Source: Rhodobacteraceae bacterium 63075
GTDB taxonomy: Bacteria > Pseudomonadota > Alphaproteobacteria > Rhodobacterales > Rhodobacteraceae
Reading direction: 5' to 3'
Assembly (NCBI GenBank): GCA_003417655.1
Contig: QVMW01000001.1
Span: forward strand, 434,001-498,000
DNA length: 64,000 nucleotides
Part shown: in pieces, positions 47,180-56,628 of the stretch
Numbering within the stretch: the stretch's first letter is position 1
How the letters are laid out: each line of letters starts with the position of its first letter
Position numbers and translations under genes: made by a program
The notes under the pieces: model-generated
Databases searched by the model: none
Seen by the model: only the letters and a program-made list of their open reading frames with translations
Told to the model about the DNA's origin: nothing

Positions 47180-48940
47180 TTGGTTACACGCAGGCGCTTG
47201 TTCGAAGCACGGCACTGGCAGGTCGACTATCTGTTCGATCTCGGATTCCAGGGCTGGCTGGTGCATATCGGCGTGATCGGGCTGACCTCGACACTGCTGA
47301 TCAACGCGCTTCCTGATAGCACATGGCCGTTCTGGTGGAGCGGCATCATGGTGCTGCTGTCTCTCACCCTGGCCTCGCTCTGCCGCTACCAGTCGCGGCG
47401 CAAGAGCAAATTCGGGCATGCAACCCTGCGCGCGGGGTGGTTTCATACCGGACTGACGACCATCGTCGGGCTAACCTGGGGAAGTGGTGCCATAAGCGCG
47501 AGCGAGGCCAGCTTTCAGGTCTTGACCCTCTACTCCCTCGCGCTTGGTGGCACGGCACTGGGGGCCGTTTCATCGCAACACGCCGTCCCGCGCTCGTGTT
47601 TTGTATCCATATGGACGTCAACATCACTGCTGGCCTTGGCGCATGTGCTTCACAACCCGCGCCTCGAAGGCGTGCTCGTGGCGCTGATGATGCTGCTCTA
47701 CGCGATGATCCTGAGCATCCTGTGCGTGCGCATGTTCCGCTTCCTGGTGACCAACCAGCGTCTCACCCAGTCGCTCGAGGAAAAGGTTGCCGAGCTTACG
47801 GTGGTCGCCGGGGAACTCGACCAGGCCCGGCACGCGGCCGAGGACGCCAACCGGGCCAAATCATCATTCCTCGCGCAGGCCAGCCACGATCTGCGCCAGC
47901 CCGTCCATGCCATCGGGTTATTCACGGCGTCGATGAAGGAAACCAGCCTCGAGGAAGATCAGCGGGACATGGTGAATTCCATCGAGAAATCGGTGGAGTC
48001 CCTAACCCATCTGTTCGGGTCGCTGCTCGATATCTTCCGGCTGGAGGTTGGCGGCGTGACACCCCGCGCAGCACCTGCCGATCTCGGGGATCTCGTCGCG
48101 CGGCTCGTCGACCAGAACAGGGACGCGGCGCGGCGCCGGGGGTGTCGGCTTCGGGCCGTGGGCTCCGCCGCTTGGGTGCACACCGACGCGGGTCTTTTGG
48201 CCACCATGGTGCAGAACATTCTGAGCAACGCTTTCAAGTATGCGCCGGGCAGCCAGGTTCTGATCGGGCCGCGACGGTCGGGAGGTCGTCTGGGCCTGCA
48301 GATCTGTGACACCGGGCCCGGCATCGACCCGTCGCAGGCCGAGGCGGTCTTCGAAGAGTACTACCGCCTCGATGCCTCGAGCGCGCCCGAGGTCGAGGGC
48401 ATGGGGCTCGGGCTGGCGATCGTCAGGCGGCTGGGCGATCTGCTCGATCTTGATGTGCGCCTGTCGTCGATCCCGGGCAAGGGCACCAGCGTGACGATCT
48501 TCGGCCTTGACCAGGTCGACCCGGCCGAGGCCGAGCGTGTTTCCCCCGCACGGGCGCATCCGCTGTCGGGGCGGCGCATATGCCTGATCGACAGCGACCC
48601 GGTCATCCGCGCCGCCACCGTCCGGCTTCTGGAGCGGTGGGGGTGTCTCGTGGAGGTGCATGATGCCCCGCCGTCGCAGGCACAGGCATGCGACATCATC
48701 CTCACCGACATCCCGGCACAGGGCGAGATAGGCGGATCGGAGTTGATCCATGTGCTGCGCGACCGGGCGGGGTGGGACATTCCCGTCGCCGTCCTGACCG
48801 GTCATTCGGTTGCCGAAGCCGGGCCTGTCGCGGCCCGGCTTGATGCGCCTGTCCTGCACAAGCCCGTCAGCCCGGCCAAGCTTCGCGCAACGCTGACCAG
48901 CCTTTGTTTGAACGCGCAAGGCCCGCACGGGCGCGTGTGA
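47180..48940 (+). CDS. hybrid sensor histidine kinase
   Basis: A 586-residue membrane kinase. An N-terminal region of about five or six hydrophobic segments (residues about 22-190) takes the place of a periplasmic sensor domain. A short coiled coil (195-225) leads to the H-box SFLAQASHDLRQPVHAIGLF with His236, an ATPase domain with NILSNAFKYAP, DTGPGID and GMGLGLAIVRRL, and a C-terminal receiver domain with Asp510 and Lys561. The start codon is TTG with a weak ribosome site, so the exact start is uncertain. It converges on a LuxR-type response regulator, its probable partner. Confidence 0.88.
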   Translation: MVTRRRLFEARHWQVDYLFDLGFQGWLVHIGVIGLTSTLLINALPDSTWPFWWSGIMVLLSLTLASLCRYQSRRKSKFGHATLRAGWFHTGLTTIVGLTWGSGAISASEASFQVLTLYSLALGGTALGAVSSQHAVPRSCFVSIWTSTSLLALAHVLHNPRLEGVLVALMMLLYAMILSILCVRMFRFLVTNQRLTQSLEEKVAELTVVAGELDQARHAAEDANRAKSSFLAQASHDLRQPVHAIGLFTASMKETSLEEDQRDMVNSIEKSVESLTHLFGSLLDIFRLEVGGVTPRAAPADLGDLVARLVDQNRDAARRRGCRLRAVGSAAWVHTDAGLLATMVQNILSNAFKYAPGSQVLIGPRRSGGRLGLQICDTGPGIDPSQAEAVFEEYYRLDASSAPEVEGMGLGLAIVRRLGDLLDLDVRLSSIPGKGTSVTIFGLDQVDPAEAERVSPARAHPLSGRRICLIDSDPVIRAATVRLLERWGCLVEVHDAPPSQAQACDIILTDIPAQGEIGGSELIHVLRDRAGWDIPVAVLTGHSVAEAGPVAARLDAPVLHKPVSPAKLRATLTSLCLNAQGPHGRV

Positions 48941-48997
48941 GGGGGCATCCGCTGGACCCGGCCCCGGGCTCTTGCAAAGCCGACGGGAAATCCAAGC

Positions 48998-49618
48998 TCA
49001 AAAGCCCATGTCGCGCCCCACCGCGGCGGCGGCCGAGCGAGAGCTTGCCCCCAGAAGTTTCAGCACGGCAGAGACATGCACCCGCACCGTGAACGGCGAA
49101 ATGTCGAGATCACGGGCAATTTCCTTGTTGGTCCTGCCCTGCACGATCTGGCTCAGAACCTCGCGCTGACGCGGGGAAAACCGGTCTGCCGTGTCCGCAG
49201 TCTCTGCCTCCGTTTCCACCGCATCGCCGGGCCCGAGCACGACCGGGTCGCCCCCGAGCACGGCGGCAACCGCATCACCGATGCGCGCCGGGCTTACCGC
49301 CTTGGACACGAAACCATCGGCCCCATGGGCCAATACCTGCTCGATGGTCTCGGAATCGTCGTTCATCGAAACGACCAGGATGGACGAGGCCGCGAACCGA
49401 CAGCGCAGATCGCGAATGGCGGTGCTCAGGTCGAAGCCGGGGAAATGCAGGTCGAGCACGAAAAGATCCGGGGCCTTTTCAGTCGCAAGCTCATCGACCT
49501 GTTCGAAGCGGTCCGCCTCCATGATCTCTGCTTGCGGCATCGCCCGCCGGACGAGGCGGCGCAGCCCGTCCCGGAAGATGGGGTGATCGTCGGCGATGAT
49601 GATCCTCGAGGTGCTCAT
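48998..49618 (-). CDS. LuxR/NarL-family response regulator
   Basis: A 206-residue two-domain regulator. The receiver has the acidic pair IIADDHP, phospho-acceptor Asp56 in FVLDLHFPG, Ser/Thr near VVSMNDD and Lys in FVSKAVSP. The C-terminal LuxR helix-turn-helix is [27 protein letters not shown] (landmarks SPRQREVL and NKEIARDL). It faces the hybrid kinase across a 57-bp gap, end to end. Its target genes are unknown; the small secreted proteins nearby are candidates. Confidence 0.92.
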   Translation of the reverse strand: MSTSRIIIADDHPIFRDGLRRLVRRAMPQAEIMEADRFEQVDELATEKAPDLFVLDLHFPGFDLSTAIRDLRCRFAASSILVVSMNDDSETIEQVLAHGADGFVSKAVSPARIGDAVAAVLGGDPVVLGPGDAVETEAETADTADRFSPRQREVLSQIVQGRTNKEIARDLDISPFTVRVHVSAVLKLLGASSRSAAAAVGRDMGF

Positions 49619-49925
49619 GATGCGAAATGGCCCCGCTCCGCCGGTTTACCGCTGCTTGCCGGAACAAGACAGCGCGGGCGCGGCGATCAGGCAAGGGGCG
49701 AGCGCCCACAATCCGTGTCGCAAATCCGGTTCGTGCATGGCCATGCTCCCAATGGGTGAGTTCGGTTCCTGGGCATTCTAACGCCCGCCGCGCCAAAGGC
49801 CATTAGCACATCCGTCCTAGTGGCCCTGCCTTGCAAAGCACGGCTAGTACACCTGTAGGATGTCGCTGAAATGCAGGTTGGTCCACTATGAAACAAGGTA
49901 AAGCCACTTTATGAAAGGGTCCCCC
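49619..49925. other. 307-bp gap upstream of the small secreted protein gene
   Basis: No gene is supported. It must hold promoters for the response regulator (leftwards) and the small protein (rightwards). Two CTAGT sequences 31 bp apart (in TCCTAGTGG at about 49815 and GGCTAGTAC at about 49844) and GTAGGAT at about 49856 may be parts of a regulator site. This is only a suggestion. Confidence 0.3.
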
Positions 49926-50234
49926 ATGAAACGTGCGAAACTGAAACTCATAGCTGCGTCTTTCCTTGTCCTTGCGAGCATGTCCGCCGTGTCTGCCGAG
50001 AACATGAAATTCAATTTTTATAGCGGTAGCAATTTCGTCGGCGGCGTCCCTGTGACGGATACACGGTCAGGACGCTGCTATAGCGGCAGTAAGGAACGCC
50101 TTGGCGAGTATTGCGGGATGACGATCTACATGTGCTCTAATAGTGCTGACAAGTTCGCCAGTTTGCTCGGGCAGGCAAACCGGATCGAGATCATAAGTCA
50201 GGATCGCCCGGGATTTCCGGTCCTTTGCAAGTGA
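49926..50234 (+). CDS. small secreted Cys-containing protein, intact paralogue
   Basis: A 102-residue protein with a signal peptide (MKRAKLKLIAASFLVLASMSAVSA) and a mature domain of about 78 residues containing four Cys (in GRCYSG, GEYCGM, YMCSNS and the C-terminal VLCK). No named family is recognised. It is colinear with the interrupted copy at 45977-46285. The frame is open from 49911, but GAAAGGG stands 8 bp before the ATG at 49926. Disulfide-bonded periplasmic or secreted function is likely. Confidence 0.8.
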   Translation: MKRAKLKLIAASFLVLASMSAVSAENMKFNFYSGSNFVGGVPVTDTRSGRCYSGSKERLGEYCGMTIYMCSNSADKFASLLGQANRIEIISQDRPGFPVLCK

Positions 50235-50297
50235 TGCAGCAGGTAAAATCCGTAAGGTGCCGAAGAACCGGTGGAAAGACGACAAAGGCACATTTGT

Positions 50298-50729
50298 ATG
50301 GGCAGTACTGACGCGCGGAGAAAGTCTGGCTTCAATGAAGCGGTCCAACCAGCATGGCCCTTCGGCCTGTTCGCCGCCCTGTGGGCGGGGGCGCTGGGGG
50401 TCATCCTCGGCTGGGGCGAATACTTTCTGACCGGCGATGGGTTCTGGCAGATCACGCTGATCATGACGGCTTCCGCCTTTGTGGCCGGGGCGCTTGCCCA
50501 CATGGCCTGCGGCGGCGGCCGAAGCCTTGTCCGGGCCGCATTGGCCGGGGCCTTGACCCCGTTCATCGCGGTCGTGTTGGCAAGTGCTGTCATCGCCTGG
50601 GGGGCCATGCCCTACATGGCGCTGACCGGGCTGGCCGTCGTGGCGCTCCCCCTCTGTCTGCCCTGCGCGCTTCTGGCGGTCCTGTATGAAGCTGCGCGCA
50701 GGCGTTTTCTGCCTGGCAACCATGGCTAG
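50298..50729 (+). CDS. uncharacterised small membrane protein
   Basis: A 143-residue product with four predicted membrane helices (starting near FGLFAALWAGALG, ITLIMTASAFVAGA, AALAGALTPFIAVVLASAV and ALTGLAVVALPLCLPCALLA) and short polar ends. No family is recognised. The ATG at 50298 has AAAGG 10 bp upstream; an in-frame GTG at 50271 is the alternative. Its stop overlaps the likely start of the next gene. Confidence 0.65.
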   Translation: MGSTDARRKSGFNEAVQPAWPFGLFAALWAGALGVILGWGEYFLTGDGFWQITLIMTASAFVAGALAHMACGGGRSLVRAALAGALTPFIAVVLASAVIAWGAMPYMALTGLAVVALPLCLPCALLAVLYEAARRRFLPGNHG

Positions 50730-51447
50730 AGACCGTCCGTCCAGCGCCTCGTTGCCCGTGGCCTTTGCCTTGGCCGTTGTCGCCGCACCCGCTTGCGCCG
50801 AAGACACCATCGTTGATGTCTACACGGCCCTCTCGGCCTTCGGGGATACCGAAGCGCATCCGCTCGTTGAAACGCGCGACGGCCACGCCATCGTTCATTC
50901 CGTCTTCGGAAACCGGCAGGAGACGGTCATCGACCAGACCGGACGCTTTCTGGCCTATATCCAGGAAGGCGGCGGCTGGGGTATCACCACCTATAAATTC
51001 TGGCCCCTGGCAGGCGGAGGCGCTGTTGCGGCAACCGTGCGCGCGTCTTTTGAGCGCGAAGTGATGTATCCCGACACGTTTGTGGATTTCTTTGCGCATG
51101 GCCCCGGCGACCCCTGGAGCATGATCGAGGCCCCGCTGCCTCCTGTAGATGCCAGCGACTTCCTGAACAGGTCTCCGGAACCGGCCACCACCGAAGCCCG
51201 TGCCATGCTCGCCTCCACCGAATGGGCGCTGTATCATGCGCTGAGGCCCGACACCGACGATCTGGTTGTGCGTCTGACTGCGACTAACCGTGACAAATGC
51301 TGGCCCGAAACCCTGTTCGGCTTCGCCACCGGCAACAAGCCTGATGACGAGTTGGATTTCTGCCGCGATGTTTACGCGGATCTGACGACGGAACTGCGCT
51401 TCGCGCCCGACCGCGAAACGGGGCAGTTCATCATCGTGGCCGAGTAG
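50722..51447 (+). CDS. uncharacterised secreted protein
   Basis: A 241-residue product beginning MARDRPSSASLPVAFALAVVAAPACA, a signal peptide cut near residue 26. The mature part contains DTIVDVYTALSAFGDTEAHPLVETRDGH and a late Cys pair (NRDKCWPET, LDFCRDVY). I recognise no family. The ATG at 50722 overlaps the preceding stop; an in-frame ATG at 50686 lies inside that gene and is less likely. It appears co-transcribed with the small membrane protein. Confidence 0.65.
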   Translation: MARDRPSSASLPVAFALAVVAAPACAEDTIVDVYTALSAFGDTEAHPLVETRDGHAIVHSVFGNRQETVIDQTGRFLAYIQEGGGWGITTYKFWPLAGGGAVAATVRASFEREVMYPDTFVDFFAHGPGDPWSMIEAPLPPVDASDFLNRSPEPATTEARAMLASTEWALYHALRPDTDDLVVRLTATNRDKCWPETLFGFATGNKPDDELDFCRDVYADLTTELRFAPDRETGQFIIVAE

Positions 51448-51449
51448 AC

Positions 51450-51995
51450 CTACGGCTCCGGGTCCAGGGCCGATTCCGCAAGACCGGCAAGACTGACAGG
51501 CCGCTCGGGCCAGCCCAGTGCGGCCTGCTGGCGGGCGTGTTCCATCAACTGCGCCAGACGCTCGCCGCTATAGGGCAGATTGTTGGCAAGCCGATCGGTT
51601 TTCAGCGCGCCGTTCGTTTCGTGGTATTCGAACTCGGCCACGGCGACGCCTGTCCGGGTGACCAGGGGGTCGCCGAACACGCCAGTGCGGAACGCGACGA
51701 CACGGTCCCAGGGAATGAACTCGCGGTCACGGCCCGGCAGGCTGCGCCAGAAACCATCGGGCTCCAGCCGCAAGCGGCCATTATCCGCGAAAATGCTCTG
51801 CAATACATACCAGGATATGATCACCGGAAAGGGCAGGATCAGCGCCCAGGCAAAAACGCCAAGGTGTCAAACTCCAATAAACCAGAGTCCCAAAATGACC
51901 CCGGCGAATATCCAGACCGCCGCCAACACCAGCCAGAGACCGGATTTCACTGGTGCGATGTCGATATGCCAGTCAATCGTCAATGAAGCCGCCAT
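51450..51995 (-). pseudogene. membrane protein interrupted by an opal codon
   Basis: From the ATG at 51995 the frame encodes MAASLTIDWHIDIAP and a membrane helix ending LGLWFIGV, meets TGA at 51867-51869, and continues without shift through a second helix (HLGVFAWALILPFPVII) into a soluble domain (SWYVLQSIFADNGRLRLEP...) ending at 51450. A single TGG, CGA or similar change to TGA is enough to explain it. The family is not recognised; two helices then a soluble PH-like domain is the apparent architecture. The part 51450-51824 could still be translated from an internal start. Confidence 0.65.
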
Positions 51996-52856
51996 CGTTT
52001 TCAGCCTGGCAAAGATATTGCATAGGCCCCTTGCCCCGGAACACCACTGCGCCTTTCCGCGCTTCATCTCTGCATGGTGAAATCAAATGGTCATTCCCCC
52101 GTTATTGCGAAGCTGCGCACAGATGTCACAGACCCCGCATCCGGCCAGACTCGAAATTTTGGCCCCTGGTCACGCGCATCCGCATCATTGCAGCGAATGC
52201 TGCCGTCTTCGCCGAAGCAAGCGCCGGCGCACCCCTCGATTAAACCCATGGGCCCCGCCCAAATCGTACATGAGGTGCGGTGGCCTACGGCAACAGGGAC
52301 CGGCTGGCTTTTGCTGAAAAAGGTGATCATCTCTTCGATAGTGTGTCAATCGGCTTGAACATGGCCGCCTATCGACATGCAAAACGCCTCCCTTCGGCGC
52401 TGAAATCCGGACCAGTTGTCCTGATCCAGCAAAGAGTCCACGATGAGGACCTGGCCAGCCTGCTGCTTGAGCAAGGCGGCTGGGTGTATCTTGACTTGCA
52501 GGCCATCGCGCAGGAACAGACGGCTATTGAGCTTGGACGGGGGCGCCAGGTTAAACGAGAAGAAGATGATCTGCGGCACTCTGACCGCTTTCCAAGAGAT
52601 CTCTTGGATCGTCGGCGCGAAGAACTCGGATCCGATGTCTTCGCAGCATAATACCAGCAACGCCCGGCACCTCTTGGCGGTGGGATGGTAAAGTGGTCTT
52701 CGACATATGACACGCAGCCGACCCGAAGCCCTGGCGATCAATCGGGACAAAGCCGGGACGCCGCGTCCAAAGCCAACGGTGCATCTTTCAGTGCAATTGA
52801 CTTGTTCCGGGCCCGAATCCAAGACCGCGCAAAATAGTATAGGAACGTCTTGCAGA
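51996..52856. other. 861-bp stretch with no intact gene
   Basis: No supported gene. On the minus strand, readings 52346-52822 and 52091-52330 lie in the same frame with one TGA between them (…GHVQAD, stop, HTIEEMITFF…), which could be a decayed gene. However, the predicted residues look like no family, and plus-strand readings of similar length exist. I treat the interval as non-coding or degraded. Confidence 0.35.
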
Positions 52857-54637
52857 TTACTTTCTCAATACAACAACAGTCTGTTGAGCATGACCGAAGG
52901 GTATAACCTCTTCGATGGAAAAGAAGCGCCCCCAGATGGAGTGTAAGTGTTCCTGCGGGGTAAAGACGACGCCTCGATAGGGGCCTGTATCTGTATGATT
53001 GTAATAGTGATTTCCGAATGTCAGAGGCTCCTCGAGCTGATCTGAAAAATCAGGATCGTAGCTCAAGATGCGCTTAGCCAGGTTGGGCCGTCCTCATCGA
53101 GCTTTCCTCGCAAGGCGTTCCAATGGCTTTCATCCGAAATTGTCAGATATGCCAGCCCGCCGGGTTTCAACGTGCGGCGAATATCGGCCAGAAACGCGGT
53201 TTCGAAAACGTCGATATGGGTGAAAACCGAAAACGCCGTGATCGCATCGAAATAGTTGTCCTCAGTAGGGAGATGCGGCAGGCAGGGCATGGCGACTGTG
53301 CGCACATGCGATGGCATATGAGTATTCATGAACCGAATGTGCCGATGGTTGATATCGCTTCCCCAAAGCTCGCGAATATCTGACTGGAAGGCGTAGTGCC
53401 GCAGCACGCGGCCCGATGCACAGCCGATATCCAATAGCCGGTTCACCTTTGCCCCGTGCCTTTCAAAAATTTGTTGTGTGAGGTGATAGTCCCGAAGACC
53501 GGAGAGCCAGTACCATTCGTGATTGTCACCACAATAGCCTTCACGATCACTTTTGACGGGCAAGGGCGCTGTGTCATGCTTGGCCATTTCCATTACCGGC
53601 AGCTCGCGAATTTCTTCGGGACCACGGTTGGCATGCAGGGAAACAAAGTCTTTCTCGTCCCAATCGGATACCGGAGAAACCAGCTCGAACGGGGCCGTGT
53701 CACGCGCGTTCGAGGACAGGTCATCCTCCCAGCGCAACGGGCGGGCTGGAGATGCGGCTGTGGCTTGAGGATTGGCGCGCGTCGTGCTGAGCACGGATTT
53801 CCGAGATGAACCGGGCCTGGGAGATTGGTGTCCCAGCTCTCGCGGCTGTTTCAGATCTTGCATATCGGCCAGCGTTTGCGGCTCGCGCGCAGCGGCCATT
53901 GCGATGCGACCTGTTCTTGTGCAGTCGCCCTGCCCATCACTATCTGCATTCTGTACCCAGTAGTAGGTTTTGACCTCTTCAAATCCCATCCAGTGAAGAA
54001 TGTTTCTAAGAACTTTTGGACCACTGGGCAGCCATGAAATCCCGTCAACGCCGGACATCAATTGCTCTGTCCCTTCCGAACGAAACACCAGCCCTGGAGT
54101 TTCGGTTTCACCGTCCTCAACCGGAACGCAGGCGGTATTCAGAAAGAGAACCTCACGCGTGCGATCGGCAGCCAATTTCAGGGACGCAACTGGATCAGGC
54201 AAATGGTAGAAAATCCCGCTGAACCATGTGATATCGAATGTCTGATCAGTCTTGTGCAGCGCGTCGAGCGTTTGGACCTCGAAGCGGATATCAGAGCTAT
54301 CTGCAGCGCGGTGTTCCGCAACAAAGCGCGCCTGCGCAATCCAGTGTTCCCGGGCATCGAACCCATAGACCTTCCCAGCGCCATGGTCCTTAGCTGTAAA
54401 GCTGTATCCACCGCAATTGCACGCGCAATCGAGGAATGAACGCCCCTGCAATCCATTGGGGAAAACCCGCGAGGTCGCCAGATCGAATGCGCTGACTGGA
54501 TCGACGATTGAAACGGTCATGCCCGTCTTGTCCTGCGGATGCGAAGATTGCGTATAAATCCCCTCGCGAAGCTCCAGCCTGTGGTGCCAGGGGCCTAGTT
54601 CCTGAATCTCTTTTTGCAGTTCAGCATCGCTTTTCAT
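52857..54637 (-). pseudogene. two-domain SAM-dependent methyltransferase with a frameshift near the C-terminus
   Basis: The main frame (54637 to 53063, 524 residues) has two class I methyltransferase domains: one near residue 67 (SFLDCACNCGGYSFTA, VYGFDAREHW) and one near residue 397 (LLDIGCASGRVLRHYA, ELWGSDINHRH). It breaks at DGPTWLSAS-stop. The overlapping frame just downstream (53066 to 52857) encodes LSYDPDFSDQL...HAQQTVVVLRK, a natural C-terminus; read in that frame, the junction gives LAKRILSYDPDF. Loss of one unit of a 4-bp TGGC repeat would account for it. The gene overlaps the upstream glycosyltransferase by 4 bases. Sugar or glycan methylation is a plausible role. Confidence 0.8.
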
Positions 54638-56628
54638 GGCTGTTCCCCGCCGTTTTCCTGTTGTGGCTCGGAAAGCTGAGACAACCCTTCGACAACGCCG
54701 ACAGCATTGGGGTTTAGCTGATGCAATTGAGCCATGAGCGTTTGATCGGCCAGCAGCAACCTGTTCAGGTAAGGCACTCGCGCATAGAGTTGTTGCGCGG
54801 AAAGCGAGTCACCCGATTGCACAGCATCTTTGGCAAAAACCAGCGGCCTCAGTTGCTCTTCGGACAATAGCTCAAGACTGTTGATCAGGGTCAGGCGCTT
54901 TGGCTTGGGATTCTTGAGCAAACCCCGCAAGCGGATTGCCCGGGCTGCCTGTGTGTCTTCGGTGGGTTGGCAGACTTGATAGCGGGTTCCCAAAGCACGC
55001 AAATTGGCGGTCACTTCTTCGGAGTCGACCCCGAAACAACCATCGATCAGTACAACCAGGCAATCACTGTCTGGCTTGTCGAGGCCTAAGTTACAAAGCA
55101 GTTCAACATCGTCCATATGGCCTCGCATGATCACTAGATGATCGACAGCCTTCTGCGCTGCTACAGGTTGCCAACCGGTCTTGGGCGGGGCCGTGGCGCA
55201 GTCTTGGATCGTCTGATAAATGTCCTGGAAGTAGGAGTAATAGTCCCAGTCCTGCATGATTTTGTGTTTTGCGCGGTTGCCCTGTTCAGCCAGCTTTTCT
55301 GGTGTATCGACATAGCTGCGAATTGTCATCGCAGCTGCCTGCAAATCACCTATACCAATCATGGACCCGCAATCGTCACCGATCAGCTCCGGAGCACCGC
55401 CTCCGTTGCGAAACGCGACCACCGGCAATCCACAGGCCATTGCTTCGTGAATGACGCATGGGAACGGATCGGCGCGTGCCGACAGCAAGAAGATGTCCCC
55501 TCCCAGGAACACTTTCTCGATCTCGGATGTGGATGGCATGAGTCGCACTTTGTCTTGCAGCTCGTGGCGTTGAACAAATTCTTGTGCATACAGGAAGGTT
55601 TCGTCCGGTGCGCCGTACCAGACGAAGTAAACTGGCCTGTCAGGCGTAGCCTGCTCAAAGAACAGCTTGGCAATGTTGACAAACAAATCGGCCCCTTTGC
55701 GGATGTCCATCGTGCCGACATTGAGGACGATGAAAGCATCCTCTTCGATTGCGAGGTCTTCGCGCAAACTGCGGCGGCAGATAGACGTATCCAGCGCCCC
55801 GAAATCATCCTCCAAAAGGCCCTGCCCCCGCACAATCGTCTTTGACATGTCCAGATCGCAATGCTGAGCCGCCGCACAGCTTACGAAATGCGAGGGAAAG
55901 ACCATCTTCTCCGAGTAGTTCGCGATATCCTCGAACACCATTGGCGGATAATACGCGGCAATCTCGTGAATAAGCGATACGACAGGCACCCCCAGTTGCG
56001 CCAGCGCCCGCCCGATCCCGTAGGACTCGGCAGAATTGACAAGTGCACAAACAGGGGCGTTGTTCTGGAACATGCCGTGTGGCTGAAACAGCTTTGCAAC
56101 TTCATGATGTGCGCTCTGATTTGACCAGCGTTGTTCGTGCCGTGATCTGGACATCACATAGGTATGAGACAAGGCTTCAAATTCGTGCAGCCGCTCGCCC
56201 CCCTGATCCAGGAGGGTGAAACATTCAAACAGGTCGCTTTTGCTGAACATGTCCAGCAGACGAAGGATGATTGCCGGGGCGCCTGTACGTGACGCATCAT
56301 GACTCACGAAAACCAAGCGAGGCTTCCGGGCCAGCCCGGACCTCGCATAGCTCAAGGCAAGGGTCTGCATGTCAAGCGCATCTTTGTTCAGAACCGCCGC
56401 GACATAATCCGGCGAAAAGAAAGCGCTTGGGAGACGCCCCTCCAAAACGCCGTGACGGCAGAAATGATGCCTCGGATCAATCCCTGAAAGCGCCACATCT
56501 GGGTTGTTCTCGCAGTAGAACTCAACGTCCAAAACAGGTTCAACATCACGCGTCGATACCACATTTCCATAGGACCCGAGTGCGGTTCTGACCGAACCGG
56601 GAAGTAGTTTGCGCAGAGTTTTTTTCAT
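54634..56628 (-). CDS. GT4-family glycosyltransferase
   Basis: A 664-residue protein. The N-terminus has one copy of a motif also repeated in the neighbouring gene (FYCENNPDVALSGIDPRHHF, CRHGVLEGRLPS). A GT-B fold follows: LVFVSHDASRTGAPAIILRLL starts the acceptor half, and the donor half has VLNVGTMDIRKGADLF, the LLSARADPFPCVIHEAMACGLPVVAF motif and GGGAPELIG. A C-terminal region of about 150 residues is of unknown role. It probably adds sugars to a surface polysaccharide or protein. It is coupled to the genes on both sides. Confidence 0.88.
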   Translation of the reverse strand: MKKTLRKLLPGSVRTALGSYGNVVSTRDVEPVLDVEFYCENNPDVALSGIDPRHHFCRHGVLEGRLPSAFFSPDYVAAVLNKDALDMQTLALSYARSGLARKPRLVFVSHDASRTGAPAIILRLLDMFSKSDLFECFTLLDQGGERLHEFEALSHTYVMSRSRHEQRWSNQSAHHEVAKLFQPHGMFQNNAPVCALVNSAESYGIGRALAQLGVPVVSLIHEIAAYYPPMVFEDIANYSEKMVFPSHFVSCAAAQHCDLDMSKTIVRGQGLLEDDFGALDTSICRRSLREDLAIEEDAFIVLNVGTMDIRKGADLFVNIAKLFFEQATPDRPVYFVWYGAPDETFLYAQEFVQRHELQDKVRLMPSTSEIEKVFLGGDIFLLSARADPFPCVIHEAMACGLPVVAFRNGGGAPELIGDDCGSMIGIGDLQAAAMTIRSYVDTPEKLAEQGNRAKHKIMQDWDYYSYFQDIYQTIQDCATAPPKTGWQPVAAQKAVDHLVIMRGHMDDVELLCNLGLDKPDSDCLVVLIDGCFGVDSEEVTANLRALGTRYQVCQPTEDTQAARAIRLRGLLKNPKPKRLTLINSLELLSEEQLRPLVFAKDAVQSGDSLSAQQLYARVPYLNRLLLADQTLMAQLHQLNPNAVGVVEGLSQLSEPQQENGGEQP

